From Gigaspora margarita (lineage: Eukaryota > Glomeromycota > Glomeromycetes > Diversisporales > Gigasporaceae), in assembly GCA_009809945.1 (NCBI GenBank), contig WTPW01000328.1:179405-243404 (forward strand): a stretch of DNA of 64,000 bases, in the 5' to 3' direction. Positions within the stretch are counted from its first letter, which is position 1. Each line of letters begins with the position of its first letter. Below are positions 34,242-45,188 of this stretch, in pieces. A program made the position numbers and the translations under genes. The notes below the pieces were generated by a model. That model made no database searches. It was not told the DNA's origin and saw only the letters and a program-made list of their open reading frames with translations.

Positions 34242-34475
34242 TTAGTATTTGTTTTGAATAAATTCTTCAATGAATGTTGAGACGTTCAGACTTTCGTCTA
34301 ACAAGCCAGTTGTACGAAAATTCAGAAAAGTTTTTGTGATGGCGTTGTACAAATTATTGTTATTTGTTCGATTAAGAAGTTGACGAATACAAAATATGTG
34401 ACTTGGGTGCGAATATATAAAGTATTTATTTGTTGCGCTTTTGTCTTGCTTTTGTCGGTCGTTTGCATATGACAC
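34242..34475 (-). other. Open frame of 77 codons, unknown
   Basis: It begins MSYANDRQKQDKSATNKY and contains FIYSHPSHIFCIRQLLNRT and GLLDESLNVSTFIEEF. No family is recognised. It may be the first exon of the remnant that the hAT at 33141-34091 interrupts. Confidence 0.3.
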
Positions 34476-34499
34476 ACTCCTTATTCTTTAGTTGATGAA

Positions 34500-35119
34500 C
34501 GCAGATGCATCATTCAGAGTTGTAGTTGAATCTGAATCGATAGAAAGTATTTCAAAATTTGTAGATAATGCGTTTGTTCTTTTCTTAAACGAAATCTTAA
34601 CCCTTCAATTCTGTCAACAAATACATACTGTACTTTCCACTTTTACGCAAACTACTTGTTCAAGAACATCTACGCGCAATGATTGCGCACCAAATTTGAG
34701 ATAATATTGTCACCAAATCTCTAATTTGCGCGTGTAAGTCAATAAATCGTAAGCGTCGAATATATATTTCTTTTGAACTTATAAATCTATCATGTAACTC
34801 GTAGAATTGACCTAACTCTGCCTTATTATTGTCAAGTTTAATACCGCCGTGTCTTTAATAAGCTCGATTGGTGAATATTTCCGTTAAGCTATATTACAAA
34901 TAAATAACGTAAGACTGTAAGACGCATGAGAATAACCAATATTTATGCTTAAATGTTTTAAATATAATAATGCTTACTGAAAAGTACACAAAGTCATTAC
35001 GCCTCATCCATCTATATAAAAAATTTTGGCATAAAAATATAAAATACGTTTAATATTACGCGTGGCAATAAAAAAATGCTTACGTTTATCGGTATTGAAT
35101 CTACAAAAAATTCAAGCTT
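34500..35119. other. Unassigned DNA
   Basis: No supported gene or repeat. The 70-codon plus-strand frame at 34492 has no recognisable domain. Confidence 0.4.
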
Positions 35120-36445
35120 CGATAATATCGAACCAACGGTCATAGTGATAGATACCAAATCTTTAATTGTTGATACAGCATAAAGATGTTGATGAAATCA
35201 ATTAGAGTAGTGAAATGATTTCACCACTATTGGTGAAACTTGCGTTAAATAGTGAAGTTGGCATCTCTAATACGTCGCTAGGAATTAATACATACGTACG
35301 ATTTTTTGCTGCAACCGTAACTTGCTATGGGTCATACAATTCACTAGGACAGTTTCGCCTGCATAGCTAAATTGTACCAAATTTTTTTCGCTGACAAATC
35401 TCTGAAATACCGAACGTGATGACATATGATCAACAACAATAACCAAAAAAATAGATATATATTACATAGTAAATACTGTAAATCAACAATCAGATATTTG
35501 TAATACTTTATTGTTTTTTTTATTTCACAATATATAAATCTATAAAGCCAATACTATTAAATAAAAATAAAATGAAATAAAAATAAAAAATACAAATTTA
35601 GAAATGTAACGTGTGAATTACAAATATGATTTAAAATTCCAAAGGATAGTCAAAAATTTTTGCATTAACAACGTTTTTTAATTCTTCTATTGTTTTTGCA
35701 GAGAGGTGATTATATGAAATATCTATATTCTTTTTGTAAAGAGCCTCCGAAAATGCATTTCCTATAAAGTATCATTTACAAACTCATAGTCTACAACTCC
35801 ATCTGATAATTTAAATTAATATTAAAGATTTCAGATATGCATCCAGATTAAACTTCTGGTTTGTTTGTAAAAACATCAATATAAAAGAGATTAAACCGGG
35901 TGGTGCTTTAGACGATCGGTTTGAATATCCAGCCCATCCCTTTTGTAAATCCTTAATTGAGACAGTCTTGATGTAGGATGAATATTCAAAAAGTAAGTAA
36001 TGCTTTTTCGTTTTCGTTTAATCCCAAAAGCAATATCTCTAAACCGGGTGGTGCCTTACGGTGCCTTAGACAATCGTCTTGAATATCTGGCCCGTCCCTT
36101 TTGTAAATCTATAATCGAGACATTCTTAATATAGCTTGAATATTCAAAAAGTAAGTTTGGAATATTTTAAGAAATCGTCGAATTATTCTTTCAGGGAGTA
36201 ATTCTCTTTTGTTTTCATTTAATCCACAAAGTAATGTTTCTATAGCTTTTTTCTTTGGTCAGAATTAGGTTGCTCCATAGAAGTGTCGCAATAAGTATAC
36301 ACATTATACGGTTTACAAAAAGACAAGCAAATAAGGTTTTGTAATCAATTTCGAGAAATTTCAAAATTTCAGAGAGGGTTTCAAATGTGTAAAAGAATTC
36401 ATGTTTACATCTGCAGATCATGACAAAAGAAAGGAGTTGTATTAG

Positions 36446-36447
<2 letters not shown>

Positions 36448-36477
<30 letters not shown>

Positions 36478-36515
36478 TGTGTGTGTGTGTGTGTGTGAGT
36501 GAGTGAGTGAATGAG
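36448..36515. repeat. Compound microsatellite (GA)n(GT)n(GAGT)n
   Basis: Mirrored in the right arm at 37290-37362, where it reads (CACT)n(CA)n(CT)n. Confidence 0.95.
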
Positions 36516-36613
36516 AATGAGAGTGAGTTCTATTTATTAATAAATCACTTGCAAAAAAAAAAAATTTCAATGCGAGTAAACAAATTTCTAAAAAGGATAG
36601 TATTGACTATTTC

Positions 36614-37205
36614 AGAGTAGGACCGTGAAAGATGCACCAATCAGATCTCTTCTAATAAGCTACACCAATAAGATCTCTGGATCAGGTGTAACGTGAAAGT
36701 CACGCGTTTTTTAAAAAGTGCTGATAACTTGATTTGATTAGTGTAAATCATTCTTTTTATAATTAATGCCAAATAAATGATAAATATTCGCATCACATAA
36801 ATTAATGCCAAAATCATGTGACCTTCTAACGTCAACCATCAGAGTTAAACTCGGCACGAAAGTACGAAGCTCTCCCATACGATGGTTACACTACCCCAAT
36901 AGGGCCGTGAGAAATGCACCAATCAAATGATTTACACTAATCAAAACAAACGAATATGCGCAATATTTTTAAAATCATAAAACCTTATGTTAGGTTAGGA
37001 TAATGACCGAAGGAAGCTTATTCAATACCAAAATTTTGCAAGGAATTTTTTTTGTTAGTGCGCAATAGGTAGTTTCATAGGCAAGAATTTAGTTTTCATC
37101 ACTTTTTAAAAAGCACGTGATTTTCACGTTACACCTGATCCAGAGATCTTATTGGCATCACTAATTAGAAGAGATCTGATTGGTGCATCTTTCACGGCCT
37201 ACTCT
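36614..37205. mobile_element. M1-type MITE at the palindrome centre
   Basis: Ends AGAGTAGGACCGTGAAAGATGC and the inverted GCATCTTTCACGGCCTACTCT close the spacer. The shared M1 blocks are present: GATCAGGTGTAACGTGAAAGTC (36674-36695), its inverted partner near 37115, and AAGGAATTTTTTTTGTTAG near 37039. An inner segment (about 36740-36945) has its own inverted ends GATTAGTGTAAATCATT / AATGATTTACACTAATC and holds a GC-rich stem-loop (AACCATC ... GATGGTT, 36834-36888). Confidence 0.7.
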
Positions 37206-37529
37206 AAAATAGTCAATACATATCCTTTTTCAGAAATTTGTTTACTCGCCTTGAAATTTTTTTTTACAAGTGATTTATTAATAAATAGAACTCACTCTCA
37301 CTCACTCTCACACACACACACACACTCTCTCTCTCTCTCTCCCTCTCTCTCTCTCTTTCTTTCTAATACAACTCCTTTCTTTTGTCATGATCTGCAGATG
37401 TAAACATGATTCTTTTACACATTTGAAACCCTCACTGAAATTTTGAAATTTCTCGAAACTGATCACCAAACCTTATTTGCTGGTCTTCCCACTTCTATGG
37501 GGCAACCTCATTTTGACTAAAGAAAAAAG

Positions 37530-38230
37530 CCATAGAGACATTACTTCTGGGATTAAACAAAAACGAACGAAAACGAAGAGCATTACTTCCCAAGAGAATA
37601 ATTAAAACGATTCCTCAAAATATCCCAAAATTACTTTTTGAATATTCAAGCTATATCAAGAATGTCTCGATTAATGATTTACAAAAGGGATGGGCTGGAT
37701 ATTCAAGATGATCGTCTAAAGCACCACCTGGTTTAGAGACATTGCCTTTGGGATTAAACGAAAACAAAAGGGCATTACTTCCTGAAAGAATAATTCGAAC
37801 AATTCCTCAAAATATTCGAAACTTACTTTTTGAATATTCAAACCATATCAAGACTGTCTCAATTAAGGATTTACAAAAGGGATGGGCTGGATATTCAAAC
37901 CGATCGTCTAAAGCACCACCCGGTTTAATCTCTTTATATCGATGTTTTTACAAACAAACCAGAAGTCTAATCTGGATGCATATCTGAAATCTTTAATAAT
38001 ATTAATTTAGATTATCAGATGGAGTTGTAGAATACGAGTTTGTAAACGATACTTTATAGGAAATGCATTTTCGGAGGCTCTTAACAAAAATAATATAAAA
38101 ATTTCATATAATCACCTCTCTGCTAATACAATAGAAGAATTAAAAAACGTTGTTAATACAAAAATTTTTCGACTATCCTTTGGAATTTTAAATCATATTT
38201 GTAATTCACACGTTACATTTCTAAATTTGT
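37530..38230 (+). pseudogene. Duplicated gene fragment in the palindrome arm, LRR-like tail
   Basis: Two direct copies of about 195 bases encode ALLPKRIIKTIPQNIPKLLFEY (37575-37640) and ALLPERIIRTIPQNIRNLLFEY (37766-37830), each followed by VSINDLQKGWAGYS and SSKAPPGL. The downstream part reads GVVEYEFVNDTL, then IGNAFSEALNKNNIKISYNHLSANT (38055-38130), which looks like one leucine-rich-repeat unit of the RNI type. A stop lies near 38056. The left arm (36240-35640) has the same fragment on the minus strand. The repeat unit itself is not a family I know. Confidence 0.5.
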
Positions 38231-38760
38231 ATTTTTTATTTTTATTTCATTTATTTTTATTTAATAGTATTGGCTTTATAGATTTATATATTGTGAAATA
38301 TTTTTTATTTTTATTTAATTTTATTTTTATTTAATAGTATTTGTTTTATAGATTTATATATTGTGAAATAAAAAAACAATAAAGTACTACAAATATCTGA
38401 ATGTTGATTTACAGTATTTACTATGTAATATATATATATATATTGGTTATTTTTGTTGATCATATGTCATCACGTTCGGTATTTCAAAGATTTGTCAGTC
38501 GAAAACAATTTGGTACATTTTAGCTATGCAGGCGAAACTGTCCTAGAGAATTGTATGACCCATAGCAAGTTACAGTTGCAGCAAAAAATCGTACGTATGT
38601 ATTAATTCCAAGCGACGTATTAGAGATGCTAATTAACGCAAATTTCAGCAATAGTGGTGAGATCATTTCACTACTCCAATTGATTTCATCAACATCTTTA
38701 TGCTATATTAACATTAAAGATTTGGTATCTATCACTATGACCGTTGGTTCGATATTATCG

Positions 38761-39147
38761 GTATAAACAGAAAAACCGCACATACTCAAGCAAAATATAG
38801 AATTTAATCCTGAAACGCTAAATTTGCTATATAATTTTTATGAAATATCTATGCAAGCAACCAAACAATGATTCAAAAGTTCTAAGTTATGTTCTTATGA
38901 TATCCAGAAAGATGCGAAAGTGTTTTTACGTTTAGGGATGTTATAATCCAGTCTAGTTCAGTTAATAAAAGGCCATTTATAATCCAATCTAGTTCGATTA
39001 ATATAAAAGGCCATTTATACATTTTAACTGTTAATTTGCGGACTAGACTGGACAAGGAACATATATTAGACACTAATGGATTGTTACAATTTATATATAA
39101 TTGAATTCATATATATTTAAAATGGCATATTTATTTTAATATTACTA
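38761..39147. repeat. Intervening DNA with a 38-base tandem duplication
   Basis: TATAATCCAGTCTAGTTCAGTTAATAAAAGGCCATTT-type sequence occurs twice in tandem at 38942-39018. The rest is unassigned. Confidence 0.7.
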
Positions 39148-40155
39148 CCACTTGGGGGTTTCAAAAGTAACAAATAAGTGGCGCATTTCAAAAATGAGTA
39201 GGATTTTTTAAATGATTTTACAAGTACTATGTTGAATTATAAATCAGAAAATAAAATAACATTCTCTAGTTTTAATTTTGAAACCCCAACTATGCATATT
39301 TATTACAAAACAAAATAATCAATTTTAAATCAATAATTAATAATAAAATTATTGCAAAATTTAGGGGTTTCAAAGTTAAAATGTGAATCAAATTTACGTT
39401 GAAATTGGAGATATATTTATTTTAAATAAGTAATAAGTAATGTATCAATCCGATTTTATTTTCCATTAATTACTTTCTCGGAATCTTTTTATAAGTACTG
39501 TACCTCAACAGCCATTTGCTATTTAGCATTCCATTGACTATCCTTACAACGTATGTTAAATTCTGCATTTTTTGCTACAGGTTTCCCACCAACTGTTGCA
39601 CCAACTGTTGCTTTTCCATCGATAAGATCTCATTTTTTTGGATTTTTTATAAACAAGACTGTCGCAGGTTTTTGTTCTTTGGATGTTCTCTTTGGAGACA
39701 TTATTGAATTTAATAATAACCGAATATTTTAAAAGAAATAAAATGCTTTGAAAATTTGGACGAAAGTTTGTAATATACAATATTGATAATATTGATATAG
39801 TTGCTGTACACAGTAATAATTGTAACAATGACAACGTAATAAGAACATAATAATAACTACACTAACTGCTAATTTTAAAATTTTACAATTTCATTAAATA
39901 AGGATCTCCAAACACTCCAATTTCACTTCCCGATTTCAAAAATTTTGAAACGCAAATAAGATTTTTCAAATTTCTATTTATTTTCAAATACGAAACCTCC
40001 TATTAATTATATTTCAAATCAGATTTATTAGGGGTTTCAAAGTTAAATTCAGATAATCATATTTTATTTTTCGGATTTATAATACAACAAAGTAAAAACG
40101 CTATTGAAAAAATCCTATTTATTTTGAAATTTGTTAACTATGAAACACCCATTGG
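39148..40155. mobile_element. Mariner-like element with TA duplication, about 1 kb
   Basis: TA at 39146-39147 and 40156-40157 bounds CCACTTGGGGGTTTCAAAAG and the inverted CCAATGGGTGTTTCATAG. The inverted match extends inward about 110 bases (ATAGGATTTTTTAAATGATTTTAC against its partner). GGGGTTTCAAA motifs recur near 39362 and 40030. The centre has a small Lys-rich frame (SKENIQRTKTCDSLVYKKS), not recognisable as transposase. Confidence 0.75.
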
Positions 40156-40436
40156 TATTGAGCCATCTTTTTAACCAGAAAAATTGTAATTTGAACTATA
40201 TTTAACCAAAACCGTATTTGACCAGAGCCATATTTAAGTCATAACGGCTATTTTTGAGACCATAACACATCCCTATTTACATGGTGAATACAAAAATTCC
40301 TAATTATGTTGCTAAAATATGTGAATATTTGAATATATTTGCTAGATTATGCAAACTTAGGTAGCATGTAAGAATACTTTTTGTTTCCTTGTCTTGTTTT
40401 TTTTTTTACTTTTTACAGTTATTATTATTATTACGA

Positions 40437-40680
40437 ATGACGTGTCAATTAATAATTGTGCGGATCATAATAAAATCAGATTAAAATGAAATGTGGGTTT
40501 TTATTTAACTTTCTAAAACCCACTTATATTTAGAAACTAACATCTAACCTTAACCCCTAACCCTAAAATATGCACCCCAAAAAAATTTATTTTTCTGTGA
40601 CTTGTCAATTTTTTTTTACTATACATATTTCATTTTGATTTCATTTTAATTCGTCCCAATAATTGACATAAATTGAAAAA
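40437..40680. mobile_element. Probable MITE with TGTCAATTA ends
   Basis: ACGTGTCAATTAATAATTGTG...AAAATGAAAT is inverted at the right as ATTTCATTTT...AATAATTGACATA. The interior has a CTAACCCCTAACCCTAA tract and CAAAAAAATTTATTTTTC, echoing the interior of family M1. Exact ends are unclear. Confidence 0.6.
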
Positions 40681-41117
40681 TGATGCGATCATGATATTTT
40701 ATAATGTTTTAGATTGAGATAGTAAGTAACAATAATATTAGTATACTGTATAATCAAACCACTTTTTATCATAGATTATTAAAAATATCATTTTATTAAT
40801 TGAATACTTTTGGGAAATTTTCAAATACAAGCTGATTATAGAATCTGGAATGTTCCAAACTTTAATAACGAACCAATTATCAGAAAAGTGCTAAATGAAA
40901 ATAGAAAATAATTAATCCCTGACGCCGGAAAAGCTATCCTTCAAAATTATCCAAATCAATTCTATAATTGTTCAAGCTTTATAATAACAGTTTCCAGATA
41001 TTTAAACTATGGAATTAGCAAGTGACCTAAATATGAAGAAAAATTGAATAGTTTTTATTCCATTATAGTTTGATAACTATGTTTCTATGAGCAAGTAAGA
41101 AACTCAAAAGATTATAA
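40681..41117. other. Unassigned, possibly a gene remnant
   Basis: The plus strand has an open stretch ADYRIWNVPNFNNEPIIRKV and DAGKAILQNYPNQFYNCSS near 40825-40990. No family is recognised. Confidence 0.3.
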
Positions 41118-41179
41118 TTAATAGAAATGAATATGCGCTTGAACATGATTTAAAGAATATATTATTGGGTTCACTTGAC

Positions 41180-41725
41180 AAAAATAACCATTAATGTCTT
41201 TAAGTCTTTTAAATCTTCGTATTGGTCCTGAATAAGAGAAAACGTTAGCTGGTGCTTTTGGTAAAAACACCACTTTGATTTCTTTATGTCTTTCAAATAA
41301 TTCATTTAGAGTCAAAGAAGGAAATTGCTCACTGAAAGTAATTAAAAAAAAGCATTTAAACTTCTTTGAATAATTGATTTGTACCTGAGGAGCAAGAACA
41401 TTTACAAGTGCACTTAATAAAAACAATATTTTACTTTTTTTAGTCCTTTCAAATAATCAACTTAAATATGAAGGAGGAAAAAGACTAGCCTTTAGGAAAA
41501 ATACTACATTGATTTCTTTATGCCTTTCAAATAATTAATTTATAGTCAAAGAAAGAAAACCACTCACTGAAGTACTTAAAAAAAAAATCAACACTTTAGC
41601 TTCTTTGAATATTTCAAATAATCGATATATACTGACAAAACAACATTTACAAATGCACTTAATAAAGTCACAATTTTACTTTCTTTAGCTCTTTCAAATA
41701 ATCAACTTAAACATGAAGGAGGAAA
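41180..41725 (-). repeat. Tandem duplication of about 270 bases, partly open on the minus strand
   Basis: TTGATTTCTTTATGTCTTTCAAATAATTCATTTAGAGTCAAAGAAGG...GCACTTAATAAA...TTTCAAATAATCAACTTAAATATGAAGGAGG occurs twice, about 41270-41480 and 41505-41725. The first copy is open on the minus strand (NELFERHKEIKVVFLPKAPAN; 41426-41118, 102 codons), the second is not. No family is recognised. Confidence 0.6.
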
Positions 41726-44259
41726 AAATTAGCAAAAGTTCTTTATATAAACGCTACATTAACCTCTTAGATCTTGGTTATATAGAAACCATTAGCAAAT
41801 ATCATTAGCAGTTAAATGTATTACAAATCCAAACAAGAATTTAACCTCTCAGGAAATCAAATAAGTCTCAAAGAAGTAAAATCATTATCAAAAATTATAT
41901 AACAAGTGCAATTTAATTTCATTAAATCTTAGTTAAAATGATTTTGACTCTGAGGGAGAACGATATTCTTTCACTTTGACATTTTTTTAAATCTTTTCAC
42001 CTAATCTTTTTCTCAGGTAAAAGTATTGGATCAAAAGTTTGCCTTAAGATATTTGTGCCATTAGACTAACAATCTGTGTTTTCATTATGGCTGAAATATT
42101 CAACAAAGCAACATAAATCATGGATTAGAATACACATTAGAGTTTCTTGAAAACCTGAAATCTAATTTATTAGATAAATAATATAAGTATTTACGACAAC
42201 CTCTTAATATAAAAGAAGGTTCACTCTTACTAATCATATTAAAATCAACAACATTAATGCAATAGAATACCATTTTTGACAGAAACTTTAAAAATCCTCA
42301 TCCAATATTTGATAATGAGCATAAATCCAACGTTACATTGCAGCAGAAAATTAAAGAGACATTTAATATTGAACAATTATGTCTCTTTTAAAAGTTTTTA
42401 ATAGTGATAGATAAGCATTTAATTCTGAATAACCGGTTCATAGCTTGAAAAGTGGCTTCGATAAATTTGTTCTCAGAGAATAATTTTTGGTAGAACTTTC
42501 TTAAAGATTTATAATAACCAACTTATAAACAATGAATATGTTGATTTTAACATGAAAGAAAATGAATCTAAAATTGTAGAGGAAAAATTTGAAGAATGGT
42601 ACAAAATTCTGGAAAAAATTTGGATTCATTATTTTGGATTTTATTGATAATATAGTGAACAGTAATGATTTATTTCCTATTAAAAAACTCGAACGAAAAA
42701 GAAATTGGGATACAATATAATGATGCAAGATTTAATCATTCGTAACAATCAAACATGAAACAAATTGGAAAACCCAATTCAAGATAACAAATGATTGGTT
42801 GTTCAGTCATCAACGACAAAATGGTTTAGCAAACCATTATGATGCCAAGATGATATCAATAAACTTGATAATAGAAGTGTGTCTCCTTTATATAATAATT
42901 ATATCAATGCATTCATTTTTTTTTTTTATGTAATTATGCAGCGCAGCATTCCTGTTGGTGCACGGGTTATTTGAATAGTCTTGCTGGGTACTTAAGCAAA
43001 CAATCTCGTGATGTCAAAATTGAAATTAGAATGAAAAATATTAACTGGTCAATTACCAATCTGTGTTGAAATTCATTGCCCACGTGGTTGAATTCATGCA
43101 TTTTTGTCGTCAGTTTTAATTCATAAAATCTTGTTACGAATTGATTATTAAAAATAAAATTGAAGAATGTTCAAAAACTGGTATAATGAGTTTTTCACAG
43201 AGTAAAATATTAGAGAACGCCATAGTAAAATGATGTTTGATTAATACTAATCAGAAAGGTTTTGTCATAACCGATGTTGAACTGAATCCTTTAATTGGAG
43301 TGCTCTCGGAGAAATTGTAACAGCCAAATCATAAGTTTACTTTCATTAAATTCTTAATAATGTTTAAAGATGTTTTCCGGCCATTTCATTGTGACAAATT
43401 ATGTAACAGATAGTGAGTATAAAATTCATTCTATGGCCTTACATAATGTCATAAGGAAACTGACGGTTAAACAATCATAACGGTTACCACTACGCAACAA
43501 TGCCCAACAAGGCAGAGGTATAACGATTTGAAAGGGTAAGGCGTATCAGGTAAATTACGGGTCCACAGAATTTACTTTTATGTACGGAAACTGTTTATTG
43601 TGAAGGCATGTTTTTCAGGAAGGCCAAATGATTGAGCTTTATTTCAATTTTTGACATATACATGCTCGACACAAAATTTAAACCCTATTTATAATGTTTT
43701 ACGCGGAATAAAAGAAGAGAATAAAAAAGATCAAATTCGAGAAACCACTCATCATGCAATCTCAACATTCATAATATAATAACTAACCTATGCTGAATTT
43801 TTTCCAAATCAGTCTTTCTTCAACAAAAGCTATAGTAAACATACAAGACGGCCACAAATCTCAACCACAAAAGCCAGCTTACATCCAAAAATTTCCTCTG
43901 AGTACCGGAAGCTCTATATACTTCACAAAAGTCCTATCAGAACGACCAGGGGCTTGTCACAAAAAAGGACTTGGTGTCATTCTTCGGACAGCAGCTTAGC
44001 TTCAATGTCGTCACATTCATCCACAATTTGTCCTTCACAATTTCTTGGCGTTCCATCATGTTAACTCGGAATTTCTCCATGGGTTGGGCCTGGTTCCGCA
44101 ATACCAAGTAATTATATATATATAATATATATGTTTTTTCAGTATGTCATGAACTGAATTCATAAGTTCAAGAGCACCACGGTCTTGCGGAATCACGGGT
44201 TTGCTTCTAATAATAGCATTTTAGAGAATCTAATAGCAATCTGGTCTATTTTCAGTTTG
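41726..44259. other. Long unassigned stretch
   Basis: Only short broken frames are visible. A plus-strand segment near 42534-42640 reads MKENESKIVEEKFEEWYKIL. An inverted pair CTTGGTATTGCGGAACC / CGGTCTTGCGGAATCAC lies at 44086-44106 and 44180-44206, around an AT-rich core. No function can be supported. Confidence 0.4.
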
Positions 44260-44958
44260 ATTTACCGGTCTATAGTTTTAATATTTAACTAGTCTAAACT
44301 TTGAGGCTGGTTTGGATAATACCGGCTTCGAACCAGTTCTACGTAAATTTAACAGACTGCCATCTTACAATTTGGACCAAGGATCGAATCGAAAAACACC
44401 CCTAGATGACGTTTTGTGGCATACATTACATTTAACTCAATTCAAAAAATCGGCGTATTTTTTATTACATTATTATTGTTTAAACTAGTTGTTAAATTGC
44501 AGGATGGACATAGAAGTAATCATAAGAGTATCACCAAGAAAATCAAACTGCGACTTTTATCTAATCAGTAAAATATTGATTTACTTGTTCTTTAATTATG
44601 TATTTTATTTTGCCGAACAATTAATTCGATGAAATGATTATATTGGAGGTACACATGCGTTTTTTTTTTTGTTTAAATTAATGATAACCGTGTGATCAAT
44701 ATCATTAGTAATGTAAATCGATGAATTGATGAACTTGTATTAAATTATCAATACCACCCGTGATTATTTTGAATCATGTATAAATAAGGAGACAGAGATC
44801 CAAGCATAAATAATAAATATTAGCATAAACGAATGAATAGCAAAATGAAAAAAGAATAAATATTTAAAACTAAACATTAGACAGCATAAAGAATAATCCA
44901 GTGATTACTGTATGTTCCTCATTTTATATTATGCAATTTTCTATAATATATATGTAGT

Positions 44959-44971
44959 GGCAAAGCCACGG
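44959..44971 (+). promoter_or_regulatory. Conserved dyad upstream of gene A
   Basis: GTGGCAAAGCCACGG contains the perfect dyad GTGGC-AAA-GCCAC, about 220 bases before the ATG and just after a TATAATATATATG run. It is conserved upstream of all four channel paralogues. A protein-binding role is inferred. Confidence 0.6.
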
Positions 44972-45188
44972 GCTTTTCGCTAATACGTATTTTTGTGTTG
45001 CTTTAATTAAATAAATTTATTACTGTATAGATACATTTTGTCATGTGATGCATTTACTAGATAAATATGCATATTTGTTTTTAAATGATGTCATAAATTT
45101 AAAATCACAATAATTTGAAATTTTCATTTTAAACTCTTTCTGTTTTTAAAAGTATTATCGTCATATTGATAATTCTTAAGTACTTAAA

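Larger units (their letters stand above)
35120..38760. repeat. 3.6 kb imperfect palindrome
   Basis: The left arm (35120-36613) is inverted as the right arm (37206-38760). Matching landmarks are CGATAATATCGAACCAACGG against CCGTTGGTTCGATATTATCG at the outer tips, AATACATACGTACGATTTTTTGCT against its complement near 38585, AAATGCATTTCCTATAAAG against CTTTATAGGAAATGCATTT, and the (GA)n(GT)n tract near 36450-36498 against (AC)n(TC)n near 37312-37360. Arms differ by scattered substitutions and small gaps. An M1-type MITE occupies the spacer. It could be a giant foldback transposon, an inverted gene duplication or, less likely, an assembly artefact. Confidence 0.9.

Noticed and set aside
37152..37403. 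83-codon frame with HSHSLSHTHTHSLSLSPS
   Set aside because: Translation of the (CA)n(CT)n microsatellite.
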